The notes below the pieces were generated by a model. That model searched no databases. It was not told the DNA's origin and worked only from the letters and a program-made list of their open reading frames with translations. Made by a program: the position numbers and the translations under genes. Positions 34,727 through 51,715 of a stretch of 64,000 nt of DNA are shown here, one piece after another. The DNA lies in the NCBI RefSeq assembly GCF_019649055.1, contig NW_026570339.1, positions 248,001-312,000 on the forward strand, in the 5' to 3' direction. This DNA comes from Paramacrobiotus metropolitanus (taxonomy: Eukaryota > Tardigrada > Eutardigrada > Parachela > Macrobiotidae). Positions within the stretch are counted from its first letter, which is position 1; each line of letters starts with the position of its first letter.

Positions 34727-36222
34727 CTAGGTCACTGTCCGGTTGCTGCTGAGGTCAGCGCAGCCGGGTCCCGTGTAGCCTTCACGGCGATCCCAGAAGA
34801 AGAAAATGGCCGTCAGGATCAGCATGACAATCTGCATAATGCGTCCGACCACGTTGCCACATTAGTAAAACACAGATAGTGCGCAGAATTAATAATATAA
34901 TCATTCTGTAGGGTTAATCGCTGAATTCGAGCATTTACCGGGAAAATCGTGGCGCGTAGAACGGTGACCATGCGGAAGGCCTTAAACTCTCCACGACAAA
35001 AGCGCTTGCCAGCCGCCAGCAGCGTCCGGATGATGGTGACCTTGCGCTTGCGCGACTTGCCGCTCGTCGAAGCAACGGCGCTGGCCGTACGTACTGTCAT
35101 ACTGACCTGCACATACGAGAGTACGTAACATACTGTAATTTATGCAATTTAGCTACAAGCCCGCCCAACAATTCTTTGACCGCTGTAAGCGGGAATTTAA
35201 AGAAACGTGGGCTTGAGCCATTTAATGTGCTTCGACACGTCACGCCACATGAGTCTGCGTATTCAACGTAAATAAGCAACAAATCTGCCAGAATCTTTAC
35301 AAATTTATTCCAGTGCGACATGAGAAGGTCTTCCACGCAGGTGGCGCTCGAATTGAGTACTGATATTTCGTTCTTGAAATTGTCCGTATCCAGCATGACT
35401 TGGCCAATAGTGTGCACCAAGGAGAAATACGTAGCGGCGATGACACATAAGACCGGCACGCCCACGCTGCTCTCCATCTTGGCGTGCAGGTTGCACAGTT
35501 TATCCAAGTCATCAGCGTAACGGCGCGCCAACGGATAGAGCTCTTTTTCGGACATCCGGACGGGAGACGCTGTGACAGGTCGCTCAACTCGCTGCGCAGC
35601 CGCTGGACGGTTTCGTTGTACTGATGAAGCACGAGAGATACCATGGCGAAGCTGGCGTAGACGATCAGGCAGCTAAAGGTCAGCAACACGACCATCCAGG
35701 ATTCGGCCAGCAATGTCGAGATGGTGAATGTCGCGTACTGCTCCGTGGCGGTGTTGCCGGTGTTGTCCAGAATGCGCTTGAGGGAGATTCCGCAGGTGGC
35801 GGTGAGGAAGACGGCGCTGGGGCCGAGGGCCACCGCCAGACCCCGTCCGATATATTTACGCGGCGCTGCTGGCTGTTAGGGGCGCAAGTGGATCCACCAC
35901 CAGACTGGTTGTCGCGATCACAGCCGTATCCGGATCGCAGTTTGCGGCAAATCTGTCGCTGGCGCCGGTGAAAGTACACGGCCGCCAGCAGATTGAGCAG
36001 GGCCAAGGCCGAACTGACCTGCGAGAAGCCGGTGGCCACGAAGAACAGAACGGGATTGTACTTGTAGCGCGCACAGGCTTTACGGTAGTCCAGCGTGCCG
36101 TTCACCGAAAGGTCAACAAAGTCCACGACAACGATAAGGATGTATAGACTGACCAGCATGAAGCTCAGGATGAAACGGCGCACCACGGACGACGTTAACC
36201 CCAGGGAAGCCATGATTACCAT
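34727..36222 (-). CDS. Gustatory-receptor-like multi-pass membrane protein
   Basis: The minus-strand gene is split by introns of about 50-100 bp. Clear parts: a first exon from the ATG at 36222 with hydrophobic spans (RFILSFMLVSLYILIVVVDF and LFFVATGFSQVSSALALLNL); a second block with GLAVALGPSAVFLTATCG and WMVVLLTFSCLIVYASFAMV; a third block to 35157 with YADDLDKLCNLHAKMESS and VPVLCVIAATYFSLVHTIG; then exons 35106-34939 and 34831-34727, the last reading IVMLILTAIFFFW to the stop. About seven membrane spans, the central LxxLxxLHxxM loop and the short tail recall insect 7tm_7 gustatory receptors. The hallmark TYxxxLxQ motif is absent. The borders of the first two introns (about 35,880-35,930 and 35,530-35,610) are not resolved, and a decayed copy is possible. 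Confidence 0.55.
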
Positions 36223-36755
36223 GCACGAACGAAAGCAGTCTGAGAAATTTCGGCAGGTGTATTATTGTGTTACCGAGGCGGTTATGGGCGACAGGCAGTT
36301 GACGCAGAAGAAGAGGATCAGTCAATTGCATACTGCCGTTAACTGTATAATTCTTATATACATATTCTACGAGTACAGTACAGGTAGGTGTTTCGAGCAC
36401 GTATAACAACATATACATGCACTGAGGGCATCAGCTCAGTCAGAAATTATGCGGTCGCCGCGCCGGACTCCTCGGTCGGCATCCGGAGGGAGGACCTTAG
36501 AATTCTGGGTGCGGGCTAGCTGTTTACTGCTGCCAACGTTACAGCCGGCTTTTTCCAGCAACATACCATAAATCCCGCTGTTAGCTCGCAGGGCTGTGTT
36601 GCCAGTGGACTGCACTATATACAGTGCGTACGTGCTTGCGATTTCAACAAGGAAAACCGAACCCGTGTGCAGGTATCTGATGGCTGCCAGACACCTCAAA
36701 CTGGGACGGCATTCGGCGATTTATGAGGTCTTTGACGGGAACAGGTACAGTATAC
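36223..36755. other. Intergenic upstream of receptor-like gene
   Basis: No recognised coding sequence. It contains the likely promoter side of the minus-strand receptor-like gene and the left flank of the element at 36,756. Confidence 0.35.
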
Positions 36756-38080
36756 GGGGTACTAATAAACCCTGGGAATGGGATTTGGGAACTGGTATTG
36801 GGAATTGGTATTGGTAATGGTATCGGTAATGGGAATCAGGGTAATTGCTGGGAATGGTATTTTGTAATAGGAATGGGAATGGGAAATGATTGATAGAACA
36901 GAATACGCAGTTGTTTGAAACATAACGGCCACCTTCGAAAAATACTGTTTGAAAAATAAAAAATGTTCAAAAAATTCGTTAATTACGATATTACAGTATG
37001 ACTTTGCTCGTGGTCATTATGTTTACCTGTTATATTCGAAGTAATGGTAGTATTTTATTTGTTATTAGGAAATGAAGCTATGGTCTAAGGCCAATCCTAT
37101 CCACCCCGGTTTTTATAGTCAGTGAGTCACCCTTTTACGCATCCCGTTAATTACAGACACCCTTATTTTTTATTACTTAAGTAAACACACCCTGATGCCG
37201 GTTTTTATGGGCACCCGTTTTGATTTGTATTTTCACAAATGTTGAACCATTTCTCTGCACTTAAAATTTCCATGCCAGTAGGTTTCTCCCCACTTTTTAA
37301 TAACGGTATGTAGCGCATCCCTGTTTTCGGTTCTTTCAGATGGCTCTTCGCGCAACTACAAAGTAATAGACCGATGGTTCAATAGCTGCCAGACTGGCAG
37401 TAGTTTCCGGCATTTACTTTTTGAGTGTTGGGCTTTCTCCCAGAAAGGTTTATGACCGGCTCTGAATGAAGTTTTGTAGCATTTCTGGCATAATCAGAAA
37501 GATCTTCGTGATTTTTCCAACAATCGTAATATCAACAAATAACTTAACCCACCAAAATCAAGTAAGTACTAGAACGAGTGCGCATATCGTTTTGAAAATT
37601 GGTGATTCTTAGGTACTGTTATACTGCTCTATTAATTTGTAGTCATTAACCTTTCAACATTTCCAGAATAATAGTTAGTTGAAGCCCAGATTTCTTATTA
37701 AGCAGCACGATTTCGGCGAGGAAAATAGAAATTAAATTGTGACTCCTGCTCCCTGTGCCTTAGCTTTTTGCGTAGAAACATGATTATAAGAGATGCCATA
37801 CGCCAAAACTTTCACGCAGAAATTAGGAAAAATCTGGACTTTAGTGGCAGAAGTTGAGGAATTTTTTTGATGTTCCAACTTGGCTTGGCAGGGCTGTATG
37901 TACTGATATACAAAGAACATCTTCGGCTTCGCATGCGCAATTTTATCAATCATTTCCCATTCCCATTCCCGTCACGAAATACCATTCCCAGCAATTACCC
38001 TGCCCATTACCAATACCATTCCCAATACCAATTCCCAATACCAATTCCCAAATCTCATTCCCAGGGTTTATTAGTACCCC
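36756..38080. mobile_element. 1.3-kb element with long minisatellite-bearing inverted ends
   Basis: The left end begins ggggtactaataaaccctgg. The right end is its reverse complement (ccagggtttattagtacccc, ending at 38080). The arms extend about 140 bp (36,756-36,896 and 37,944-38,080) and consist mostly of a degenerate gggaattggtatt-type minisatellite. Flanking 7-mers agtatac (36,749-36,755) and attatac (38,081-38,087) differ at one base and may be the target duplication. The 1-kb core is AT-rich with no transposase. Non-autonomous DNA transposon of undetermined superfamily. Confidence 0.75.
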
Positions 38081-38518
38081 ATTATACGCGGGTAGAGGTG
38101 GATGTGTATGGAATTTTTCAACGAGACTGTACCGAGCAGATGCGATGATATCATCCGGCAGTAGTGAGATTTTGGGGATTTGTAGTCGGCAATAAATTGT
38201 TAACTGTACGTTTTCCCCTAATGGCATGCGGCATAAATTTACACAGTGTTTTATTTGAGTTGACACTGTCCTTCGCAGTATTGTAGCGCTTGTACTGTAC
38301 TATATTATAGCAAGAGTGTTATGAATTCGAATAATTATGTTTTATTTGATTGGTCAGCGATAAAGCCGATGATGTAATCGGTAGCCTGTGGGCGGTCTGT
38401 GTTCCGAATTTCTAGCTTCTGTGGAGATGAGAATGAGTTTACGGAAATCAGTCGGGCACGGTGCTGCTTCGCAGCCACCCGCATTTCTTCAATTGCTAAT
38501 AAACTTCGATGTGAAAGC

Positions 38519-38551
38519 TTTCTTTCTTTCGTTCGTTCGATCGTTCGTTCG
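38519..38551. repeat. ttcg/tttc simple repeat
   Basis: A short run of ctttctttc followed by gttcgttcgatcgttcgttcg. Tetranucleotide microsatellite. Confidence 0.8.
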
Positions 38552-40967
38552 GAATGACCTTTCGTCTTCCTGATTCCTGTAATTCCCTAACTGTGTAACG
38601 TCTGCATCTTTGACCACCACTTTCGGTTATTGTGCGTCGTGGCGCGGCGTGTAGCCAACCCACTAGTAACGGAGGCCCATCATCAGCCTTCCGTTATAAT
38701 ATGTACAAAACGAGTGCAGCACTGTGTGAAGCAGTTTTTACGCTAATAAAACGCAGTCTAACGTCATTAGCGCTGACATCAGTGTACGCTATACGCTGCC
38801 CGACTGACACAAAAATAAAAACATTAAACATAGTAAATAACTTTAACACAAACTATATAATACGTAATACTGTACTCTCGGCTCAAGATGTCCCGGTTTT
38901 GTAAAGTATAGCCAGTCATGCACTGTACGCGGTTCAAAAAATTCGCTGAATCAGGTGAACATAAATCCACCAATGAGCGTGATTGGCTGTAATACTCGTC
39001 AAAGGAACGGCTAACGATCGGTTTTCGAGCGCGTTGAACAGTAACGGTTCAGTTTTTTTCCGTCAGATTCACAGCTTAAACTTTCAGTTTCTTAAATCCT
39101 TTCCACGACGACAATAATGAATCTTATTTCGCAATGTCGAACCGAGTTCAGAAAACTAATTTAAAATTTAAATCAAAACAAAAATCAAATTTGGGACTTT
39201 AAGTAAAAGAATAAGTCTGGCTTTCCAAAGAACCGTCTGATTTCAATTACTAGAGTACCCAAAGAAGGGTTCGAGTTGTTCAGACGGTTCATTAGGCCTA
39301 AAAGACCGTACTCATTGAATTACGTGACGCCAGTATAGTGTTGCATGGAAAGACCATACAAAACGGAGACATCGTGAGTCGAGAGTACAGTAACATATTG
39401 ACTATGGACAACTGTTCCGTTGATTGATAGCGTTCGATCACTTACAAAGCATTTTCAATATGGAAAAAACAGGGGTCATGTTAGTTGCCAACTTGCTACT
39501 AAAGAAGGTGTACCAGTACTGTGTACACTACTGTACACTGTACAACCATGGCAAAATAAATCTGAGATAGCACTGCAGCGCTCTCTCTGCCCTCTTTAAA
39601 CAACACTCACATGTACGCTCCAATCCTTAATGAAGTAGGTAAACATTGCTGCCGCACAGCCAAATTGCTGTGTGCAATATGGACGGCGGATGCGCGCTGG
39701 CCGCTGGGACGGCATCGCTCAAGGTGCCGCCCAGTGCGGGTGCCACTACAGCAGTGCTGGGCAGCGGACAGTCGCGCAGACGCGCAGAGTGCTCGTATCC
39801 GACCGCGCAGATGTGCAGTTCGGCTGGGCGACAGCTTTGTTTGCTTTCCTTATTAAAGCGTGCGGTCATCATTTGCGAGCGGTTGATTATACTGCGCTGC
39901 TATACGCTAGTAATGTTATGCCGTGGTACAAACAACTACGTACGCGTAAAAACAATACAAATGCACAACACAACTGCTGCTAGTCAGCTGCTGCTGTTTA
40001 AGTACATAAAAAATTGAAGCACATCAGTCTAGTGATGCCTGTAGTTCGCAGTTAAGGGAAGTGGCCAGGTACTCTGTACATGGCTACAGATTCGTGTGCA
40101 TGCACTCCCAAACAATGCTTTTTTGTCTTGTTGAAAAAGTTACGTACATGTAAAGATTGCTTTAACACGGAACCAGCTTTCTACCATGTCTTTCAAATTT
40201 ATAAAAGAACTTGAAACATTGTAAAACTGTAAAAATTCAAGAAGCTGCCAGAATTCTGATTCCGTGGCAATACGATCTGTATACAAATGTGCCAATATGT
40301 CAGCAAAATTTGAAAAAGTTCGGTTGTGTACCTTGTGGTACAACCGTACAACCGAATGCGTTTGAACTGTTGGGAATTTTATTTTACCCTCCTCAACCGG
40401 AAGCTGGGCACACAAACAGTTTTCCCGCCAATGCACACAAATCATTTGAGGTTGGACCACGAGCACTTGTAGCGGTTGGAGTATCTTCTACCAAATGCGT
40501 CATTGCGGGCTTTTGTTGTGCGCGGCCCGACTGCTTGCTTTTTCTGTGTCTGTATATTGGACTGTATTTGTAAACCCCCTGAATTTCATCCATGGTCCCG
40601 TCGCATTTTGATTGGAAATGGGAAATTAGGGGAATGGAGTCGTGTGCGGGATACGTGCGAGCCGGCCAGTGCAGCCGCTGCTGTCGGCTCGCAGCCAGAG
40701 AGAGCGAGAGAAAGAGGCACATGCATGGCAATTTCCTAAGAGCTCAAGATGCCGGCTCGGCCACTTACGCTTCATCCCTGCATCCAGCTGCAGTGCCTCT
40801 ACCGCATTACGACGCAGTATCCCACCGGCTTAGTGTTAAGACCGCCAAGCAGTGAGCAGCTGGCCCACTACCGTCCAATCCAACTTCAATGGCCGGCCTC
40901 CGCCAATCGCCGTCTTAGCGCCAATTGGTCCAACTCCTTCCCGTGGCAGCTGCCTGTTGGATGACAC

Positions 40968-40997
40968 GAGCCAGAGCCAGAGCCAGAGCCAGAGCCG
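40968..40997. repeat. gagcca hexanucleotide repeat
   Basis: Five copies of gagcca (the last degrades to gagccg). Short tandem repeat in the region upstream of Pitx. Confidence 0.85.
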
Positions 40998-41955
40998 GGC
41001 TTCCTGCATCGCAAACCAAGCTGGCCTTAACGCCTGTCGCCGTTAAACCTAATGCTATTTTTAAGCTGCAAACTGCCGTTTGGCCACGCGCCATATATAT
41101 ACCCCGTATTTACACTGTATTACACTGCATTACGCTGTATTATGCGGCATATCCGTGTTATTCTGCCGGCAGATTACTGCTGAGAAGGGCCAACGCCAAT
41201 TGTCATTTATTAGAATCAACTTAACGGCTCTCCTCAAGACGCCCAAGGATCACGGCTAATTCCGCGGCTGAGTCTCTGCTCACTGTGTTTTATACACCGC
41301 CAACGTTCAACGTTGGCTTGTTTGTGTTGCTGCGCAGAAATGTGTGTACGTGTTGACGAATTTACGGGGACGTCGAGGGAGATTAAAGCGGCTTAACAGC
41401 AGTCCCGGCTAATTCGCCACGTTGACAGCCACTCATAATTATCCCATTACCGCTGCCATTGCCGACCATATCATATCTACGCAACACACCCGCCACTATT
41501 AAGGTACATTGAGTATTTTTTTACCTTGTCAAAGCTGCTGCGCGATGAAAGTGGGCGGAATCCGCGTCCGCTGCGGCGGATGTTGGAGTGACCTTTAGGC
41601 AAAACTTGTAAATAATACTATTAGCATCGATCTAATGAAAATATATGGAGGCGCAGAGGTAAGCGGTTGTTGGCACTGTGAATTGGTGTGTATAAATGCT
41701 AAGTATTTGGGGGATCAGCGCTGGCCCCTCCCCCACTGCGCGGACCAAAGCCCGCTTTATCCACTACACGCGCCATCGCTGGTTATACGATACACTCAGT
41801 ACTGCCACGAAGGCCAGTGATTAATTCCATTCGGGGCATTCGCATGCGCGACGCCAGCGAGCCCGGCTTCCTTAGAGCGACGGAGAATGCTTTCTTAATG
41901 CTGCTGTCTTATTGTTAGGCGGGAGAATTAGCGGCGGTGCCGGGCGTAATCCGCG

Positions 41956-47631
<5,676 letters not shown>

Positions 47632-48339
47632 CGCGCCAACAGTTGCGGTTGGGCCGGAGCAAGCAATTCGGTGACACTGGGGGAAAACAGGACTTACGTA
47701 TTTCGAATTTAATCCGTTGCTGAATGATCTGTATAAATGAACGGTGTATCTCTGGTTAATTATGGGTGAAAGCAGACTTGTGCTGTTTATGAACAAGTAT
47801 TGTTTCTTTTCCTTTTCTATCGCTCCTTAATTAAATAATATTTTATCGTATGTTGTTGTTGTACAAGCATTCATATCAATGTTAACACTAAAAAGATGTA
47901 TACCAAATGCGTATTCGTAGTATATCTGTACAGTACTACTACTCTCATGTAAAAATATTTAATTATCAATCTGGCTTTGCATATTGCATATACCTACGGA
48001 TCGGTTTATGTACGTGTACTCATCCATATTATGTTTTGGTGTATAAATTTTGGTACCGGTATATCTGACCACGGTGAGTAGTATGAAGATCCACGTTATT
48101 GGGCAGTTGCGCAACATTTTGACAAGTGCAGGCGAGTGCGAAGTGTACAAAAGGTTAATACTCGTACATTGCTAACGTAAGTCTTATGACCGGAAACCTA
48201 CCCGATTTATCCTGGGCACATTGGCATGATACGTAATTGTGTACGTTCTCGTACTGTCCTCGCAGAGTTGCCGTTACAAAAGTAGTAGAGATACATCGTT
48301 ATGTACTCTAGCGTTGCGGAACGGCGACACACGAGCTAG
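47632..48339. other. 3' flank of Pitx
   Basis: AT-rich, no gene. It probably holds the Pitx 3' untranslated region (taattaaataatat words near 47,830). Confidence 0.45.
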
Positions 48340-49020
48340 TTATTATTTTATTATTATTTCTTCGTGGAGCAGGTAGCCCATTTCCGGCTAGGGTGACATA
48401 CTAGCATGGGATTTTAAACCTGGCCAAACAGTAACTGCACAGAGAAATTCCCAGCACGCTTAAACAAAATTTACACTGCGCAACGCATGCTTAAACGCAC
48501 TAACAGATCGAACACTAAAAATATCAGAAAAATTAGAATCCACGAAAAATTTCCACATTTTATTAAGCTTCCAAGCCAAGGTTGTTTCGCCAACTTTTTT
48601 CTTTGCTTTCGCCTTGATTATGGTCCGGTTCCCTTTTCGAAGATTGTACGGTTTCACTTCCTCTTTAAATTCCACCATCTCGCTGATGTACTGCGGCACA
48701 TGAAATTTTTCCGGATGCATGATTTTGTACAACCACGTCGCTTCGTTTTGTCTCCATCTTGTGAACAGAGAAAGGATCCCGTGCTTGGTCATAAACGATT
48801 CCGTGGATATTCCAGAGTAGTTTGCAGCCGCTCGCAGGCCGCTACGATGCATGGCGGCCAATTTGTCCCGCAAGCGCACAGATGCCCCGCTCCACACTGT
48901 AGAGCAGTAGTCCAGATGAGACTGGACAAAGGCATAGAAAAGCGCAATGCGTTGGGATGTTGGCAGGCCAACTTTCACACGATTTAACAGTGATATGCCG
49001 TACCGTATAAATACATAAGC
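48340..49020 (-). mobile_element. 5'-truncated LINE (non-LTR retrotransposon)
   Basis: Minus-strand reading gives the end of a non-LTR reverse transcriptase: RYGISLLNRVKVGLPTSQ, then ALFYAFVQSHLDYCSTVWSG, a helical thumb-like part, and a basic C-terminus with the stop at 48460. The family pattern is the 'LPxxxxxxLYxAxVxSHLxYxxxVWG' region of Jockey/CR1/I-type elements. After the stop, about 100 bp lead to a TAA-rich tail (minus strand gaaataataataaaataataa, 48,340-48,360), typical of such elements. Catalytic motifs are missing because the 5' end is cut off near 49,020. The remaining frame is intact, suggesting a fairly young insertion. Confidence 0.78.
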
Positions 49021-49023
49021 GTA

Positions 49024-49068
49024 TACGGCAGCCGCAAAATTAGCAATGTTAATTTTGCGGCTGCCGTA
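49024..49068. repeat. Perfect 19-bp hairpin
   Basis: The arms tacggcagccgcaaaatta (49,024-49,042) and taattttgcggctgccgta (49,050-49,068) are exact reverse complements around a 7-base loop gcaatgt. It sits exactly at the truncated 5' end of the LINE. It may be a junction product of the insertion or part of a separate tiny element. Confidence 0.9.
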
Positions 49069-49490
49069 CACAACAAATGTACATAACAACATAAGTGCCG
49101 TACATAACAAATATTTATTACTGTATTTGTGCCGGTAAAAAAGCTACTGTAGCCTGTAGGTACTGCACCGTACAGATACATTTACCGGATGGCGTCACCG
49201 GAAGTAGGGGTAGACCGGCAAATTAAATTACAGCGCAAAATGCCGCACATGTACTCGTAAGTCGTATCTACACGAATATACACACCCGTACGTATTATAA
49301 TGTAATGATATTTTTATAATATTAAATTTTCTTTCATCAGATCACAGTGATAATCCGCAAATACTGGGAATTTGTCGCAAACTGACCCAGCCGCACTCGT
49401 GACTTTTGCGCGGCATATACATTAACGTAGCGGCTAGTTATTTTTAATTGTAATTATTGAAGATAATAATTATCCCGCGTACGTTCTGTG
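49069..49490. other. Intergenic, AT-rich
   Basis: No gene or recognised repeat. Confidence 0.4.
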
Positions 49491-49492
49491 TA

Positions 49493-49825
49493 CAAGCTTG
49501 TCCCGTAATTTCCATCGCATCAGAACAGCGAACATTACAAATTTACGTGTTGCGCGTAAATCCGTACTACGGCGCGCCACGCCACACTGTTTAAACACGT
49601 AACGTGCATTTGGCTGGCTGGTGCCTTGGTACACGCCATACAATTCAATGAGAATAACAGTAACTGCCTGGCGTAAGTGGCTAAGAAACGGTCGGTGTGG
49701 TAATGGACAAATCTAACTACGGAGCGGATTTAGGCAATCAGATAAGCGTAGTGACGTGGCCATCGTTTCAAGCGCAAATTTCACGCTAGCTGTACTTTTA
49801 CGATGGAAATTACGGGACAAGCTTG
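49493..49825. mobile_element. 333-bp Tc1/mariner-type MITE
   Basis: The ends caagcttgtcccgtaatttc... (49,493 onward, reading on to catcg) and the reverse complement ending at 49,825 are identical over 26 bp. Both sides are flanked by TA (49,491-49,492 and 49,826-49,827), the target duplication of Tc1/mariner elements. The interior is short and non-coding, so it is non-autonomous. Confidence 0.8.
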
Positions 49826-50507
49826 TACGGTTGACATCCACGTTATGCATGCAGATGGTCCCGAGTGTGATTGTTTAGTATTTCGCCAACCGCCGGGCAC
49901 GTACACGGGACTAGCATTGTTGACTCGGCGGCTCCCCGCCTGAGTCAGTGTCCGACTGGCAGGCCGGGGAACCAGCGGAAGTTAAGCCGGCAATGTTAAC
50001 CATGCAGTGGGTCCAGGTATGCACGCGCTTGCGTAATTTAAATGTTACGAATCGTAGTGTACAATACACATACGTATACGTATAATACATACGTATAATT
50101 AAAAATGTCCGACGTGCGGCCATGCAATCGGGTAAATACTTTGGTAGCACGGGCTGCATTTTGCTGCAGATTCCTTTAAAACTCTGACAGCTGCCAACCC
50201 CAACATGTGCAGGCAACAGGAATCCAACTGTTAATAGCACTGCTGTCTGCTACCGCACAAGACAAGGAATTCAACTGCATACAAGTCGCTAATGTACTGT
50301 ATAAACAACAAAGCCCGGAAAACAAAATTAAGTAGTGCGTCGACCCAGTCAAGGACATACAAATGCAACGGCAGCATGCTAGTTGCGGACCGCTGTGTAG
50401 GTATAAAGCATCCGCCTCGCTGCCAGGCCAAGGAATAAGGGATGGTTTTCCTTCGTATTCGTACGGTAGGGATCGTCGTAGAAATCGTTATATGAATTAA
50501 TGGTTGG
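49826..50507. other. Intergenic, no gene
   Basis: No recognised coding sequence. It leads to the 3' end of the small secreted protein gene. Confidence 0.4.
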
Positions 50508-50813
50508 CTATCCGTTGACGTAGACGACGCGGTAGCCGCCGTTGCTGTATGCGTTAACGTTATTGTAGCCGTTGTTGTAGCGGTAGCGGCCGTAGCCGTT
50601 GTTGCCGTTGTTGATCCAGCGGTTGTAGGGCCAGTAGCTGTTGTAGCCGCTCCAGCCGTTGTTGCGGTAGCCGCGACCGTAGTTGAGCGTGCCGGTGGTG
50701 GGCGTGCCCACCACCACCGTGTAGTACTGCGCCGAGCACCTCTGAACCATGCAGCTAAAGGTCACCACCGCCACCAACACTGCAATGACACAACATGGCT
50801 TATTTACTCCCAT
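50508..50813 (-). CDS. Small secreted Asn/Gly/Tyr-rich protein
   Basis: A single-exon frame of 101 residues on minus. It has a convincing signal peptide (MGVNKPCCVIAVLVAVVTFS, with cleavage likely near CSA|Q). The mature part is made of Tyr, Asn, Gly, Arg and Trp in patterns such as NNGWSGYNSYWPYNRW and NNGYGRYRYNNGYNN, ending YRVVYVNG. I do not recognise a family. The composition resembles cuticular, silk-like or glycine-rich antimicrobial-type secreted proteins, none of which is proven. No Cys follows the signal peptide. The start is the only Met before the hydrophobic segment. Confidence 0.6.
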   Translation of the reverse strand: MGVNKPCCVIAVLVAVVTFSCMVQRCSAQYYTVVVGTPTTGTLNYGRGYRNNGWSGYNSYWPYNRWINNGNNGYGRYRYNNGYNNVNAYSNGGYRVVYVNG

Positions 50814-51715
50814 CGTCCATTCCTAACGGACGGAAATTAAAACGGACACGGCGAACCGGCTCCTGGCACGGGAGCGACTGGGCCACGACGTGATTTCCAT
50901 ACCGGGCGCAACAAGTCAAGAGTTACGCAGTCGACGGGATTTTAAGCTAACTTCGCGGTGCCCCGTCGATTATTATAAGGAGCAAACTACTTTACTTACC
51001 GATCAAAACACACATGTTGCGCTCCATCGTGGTCTTGAGAAACAAATACGTTATAATTATGTGAGTTGCACCGGAATCGGAACTTTAAGGCAGATTTTCG
51101 ATACAGTGATAAGCAAGTCTAGAATAAAACTAAGTGGCTTTGATTCGTGTTTATGGAAGATCCATGTGCGACAATGGACATTCGCTGGTAACCAGAACAT
51201 TATATGGCTTAAGTAGGCAGCATATTTTACTATTCTCCAAAGAAGGCCAAGCCAGCCTTTTTGTCGGCATGAGAAAACACGCGGTACCCGGAACCGGCGC
51301 CTGGAAGGACAGGCACACCGCCTCGAACATTTATCAGCGCCATTGTTGGTGGGCAGCAAGGACGTTCCGCCTCAGCGCGCGGTCCTGTGAATCCCCGAAG
51401 AACAACACGACTCAGCACATCCCAACCGGTCCTCGCCGGGCAATTTCTCCGCGCTGCCGCAGTGCCGGTTGAACTGCGTTTTGTACTATGTACCGCTTTG
51501 TATATACGGTAATGTTGTTGCTACACATTGACACAATACGCCACATGATGCGGCAAATACACCCTTCAACACAGAGCAGTGTTTGGCTGCACACAGCGCT
51601 TGTTTATTTAAAGGAACGTGTGTATCAAATTCAATACTACTGTACTACACAGCGAAACTTTGGTATGAGAGAGAACAACGCTAGTGTCGACGGCATCACA
51701 GTTGCAGTCATGCAA
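50814..51715. other. Intergenic, no gene
   Basis: No recognised coding block. It holds the promoter side of the small secreted protein gene and the 3' flank of Dmbx. Confidence 0.4.

Larger units (their letters stand above)
38081..41955. other. Intergenic region upstream of Pitx
   Basis: No gene recognised in 3.9 kb. It contains two simple repeats (38,519-38,551 and 40,968-40,997) and a TATA-like catatatataccc at about 41,089. Cis-regulatory sequence for Pitx is expected here. Open frames at 39,600-40,000 and 40,100-40,800 are unrelated to any family I know. Confidence 0.4.
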
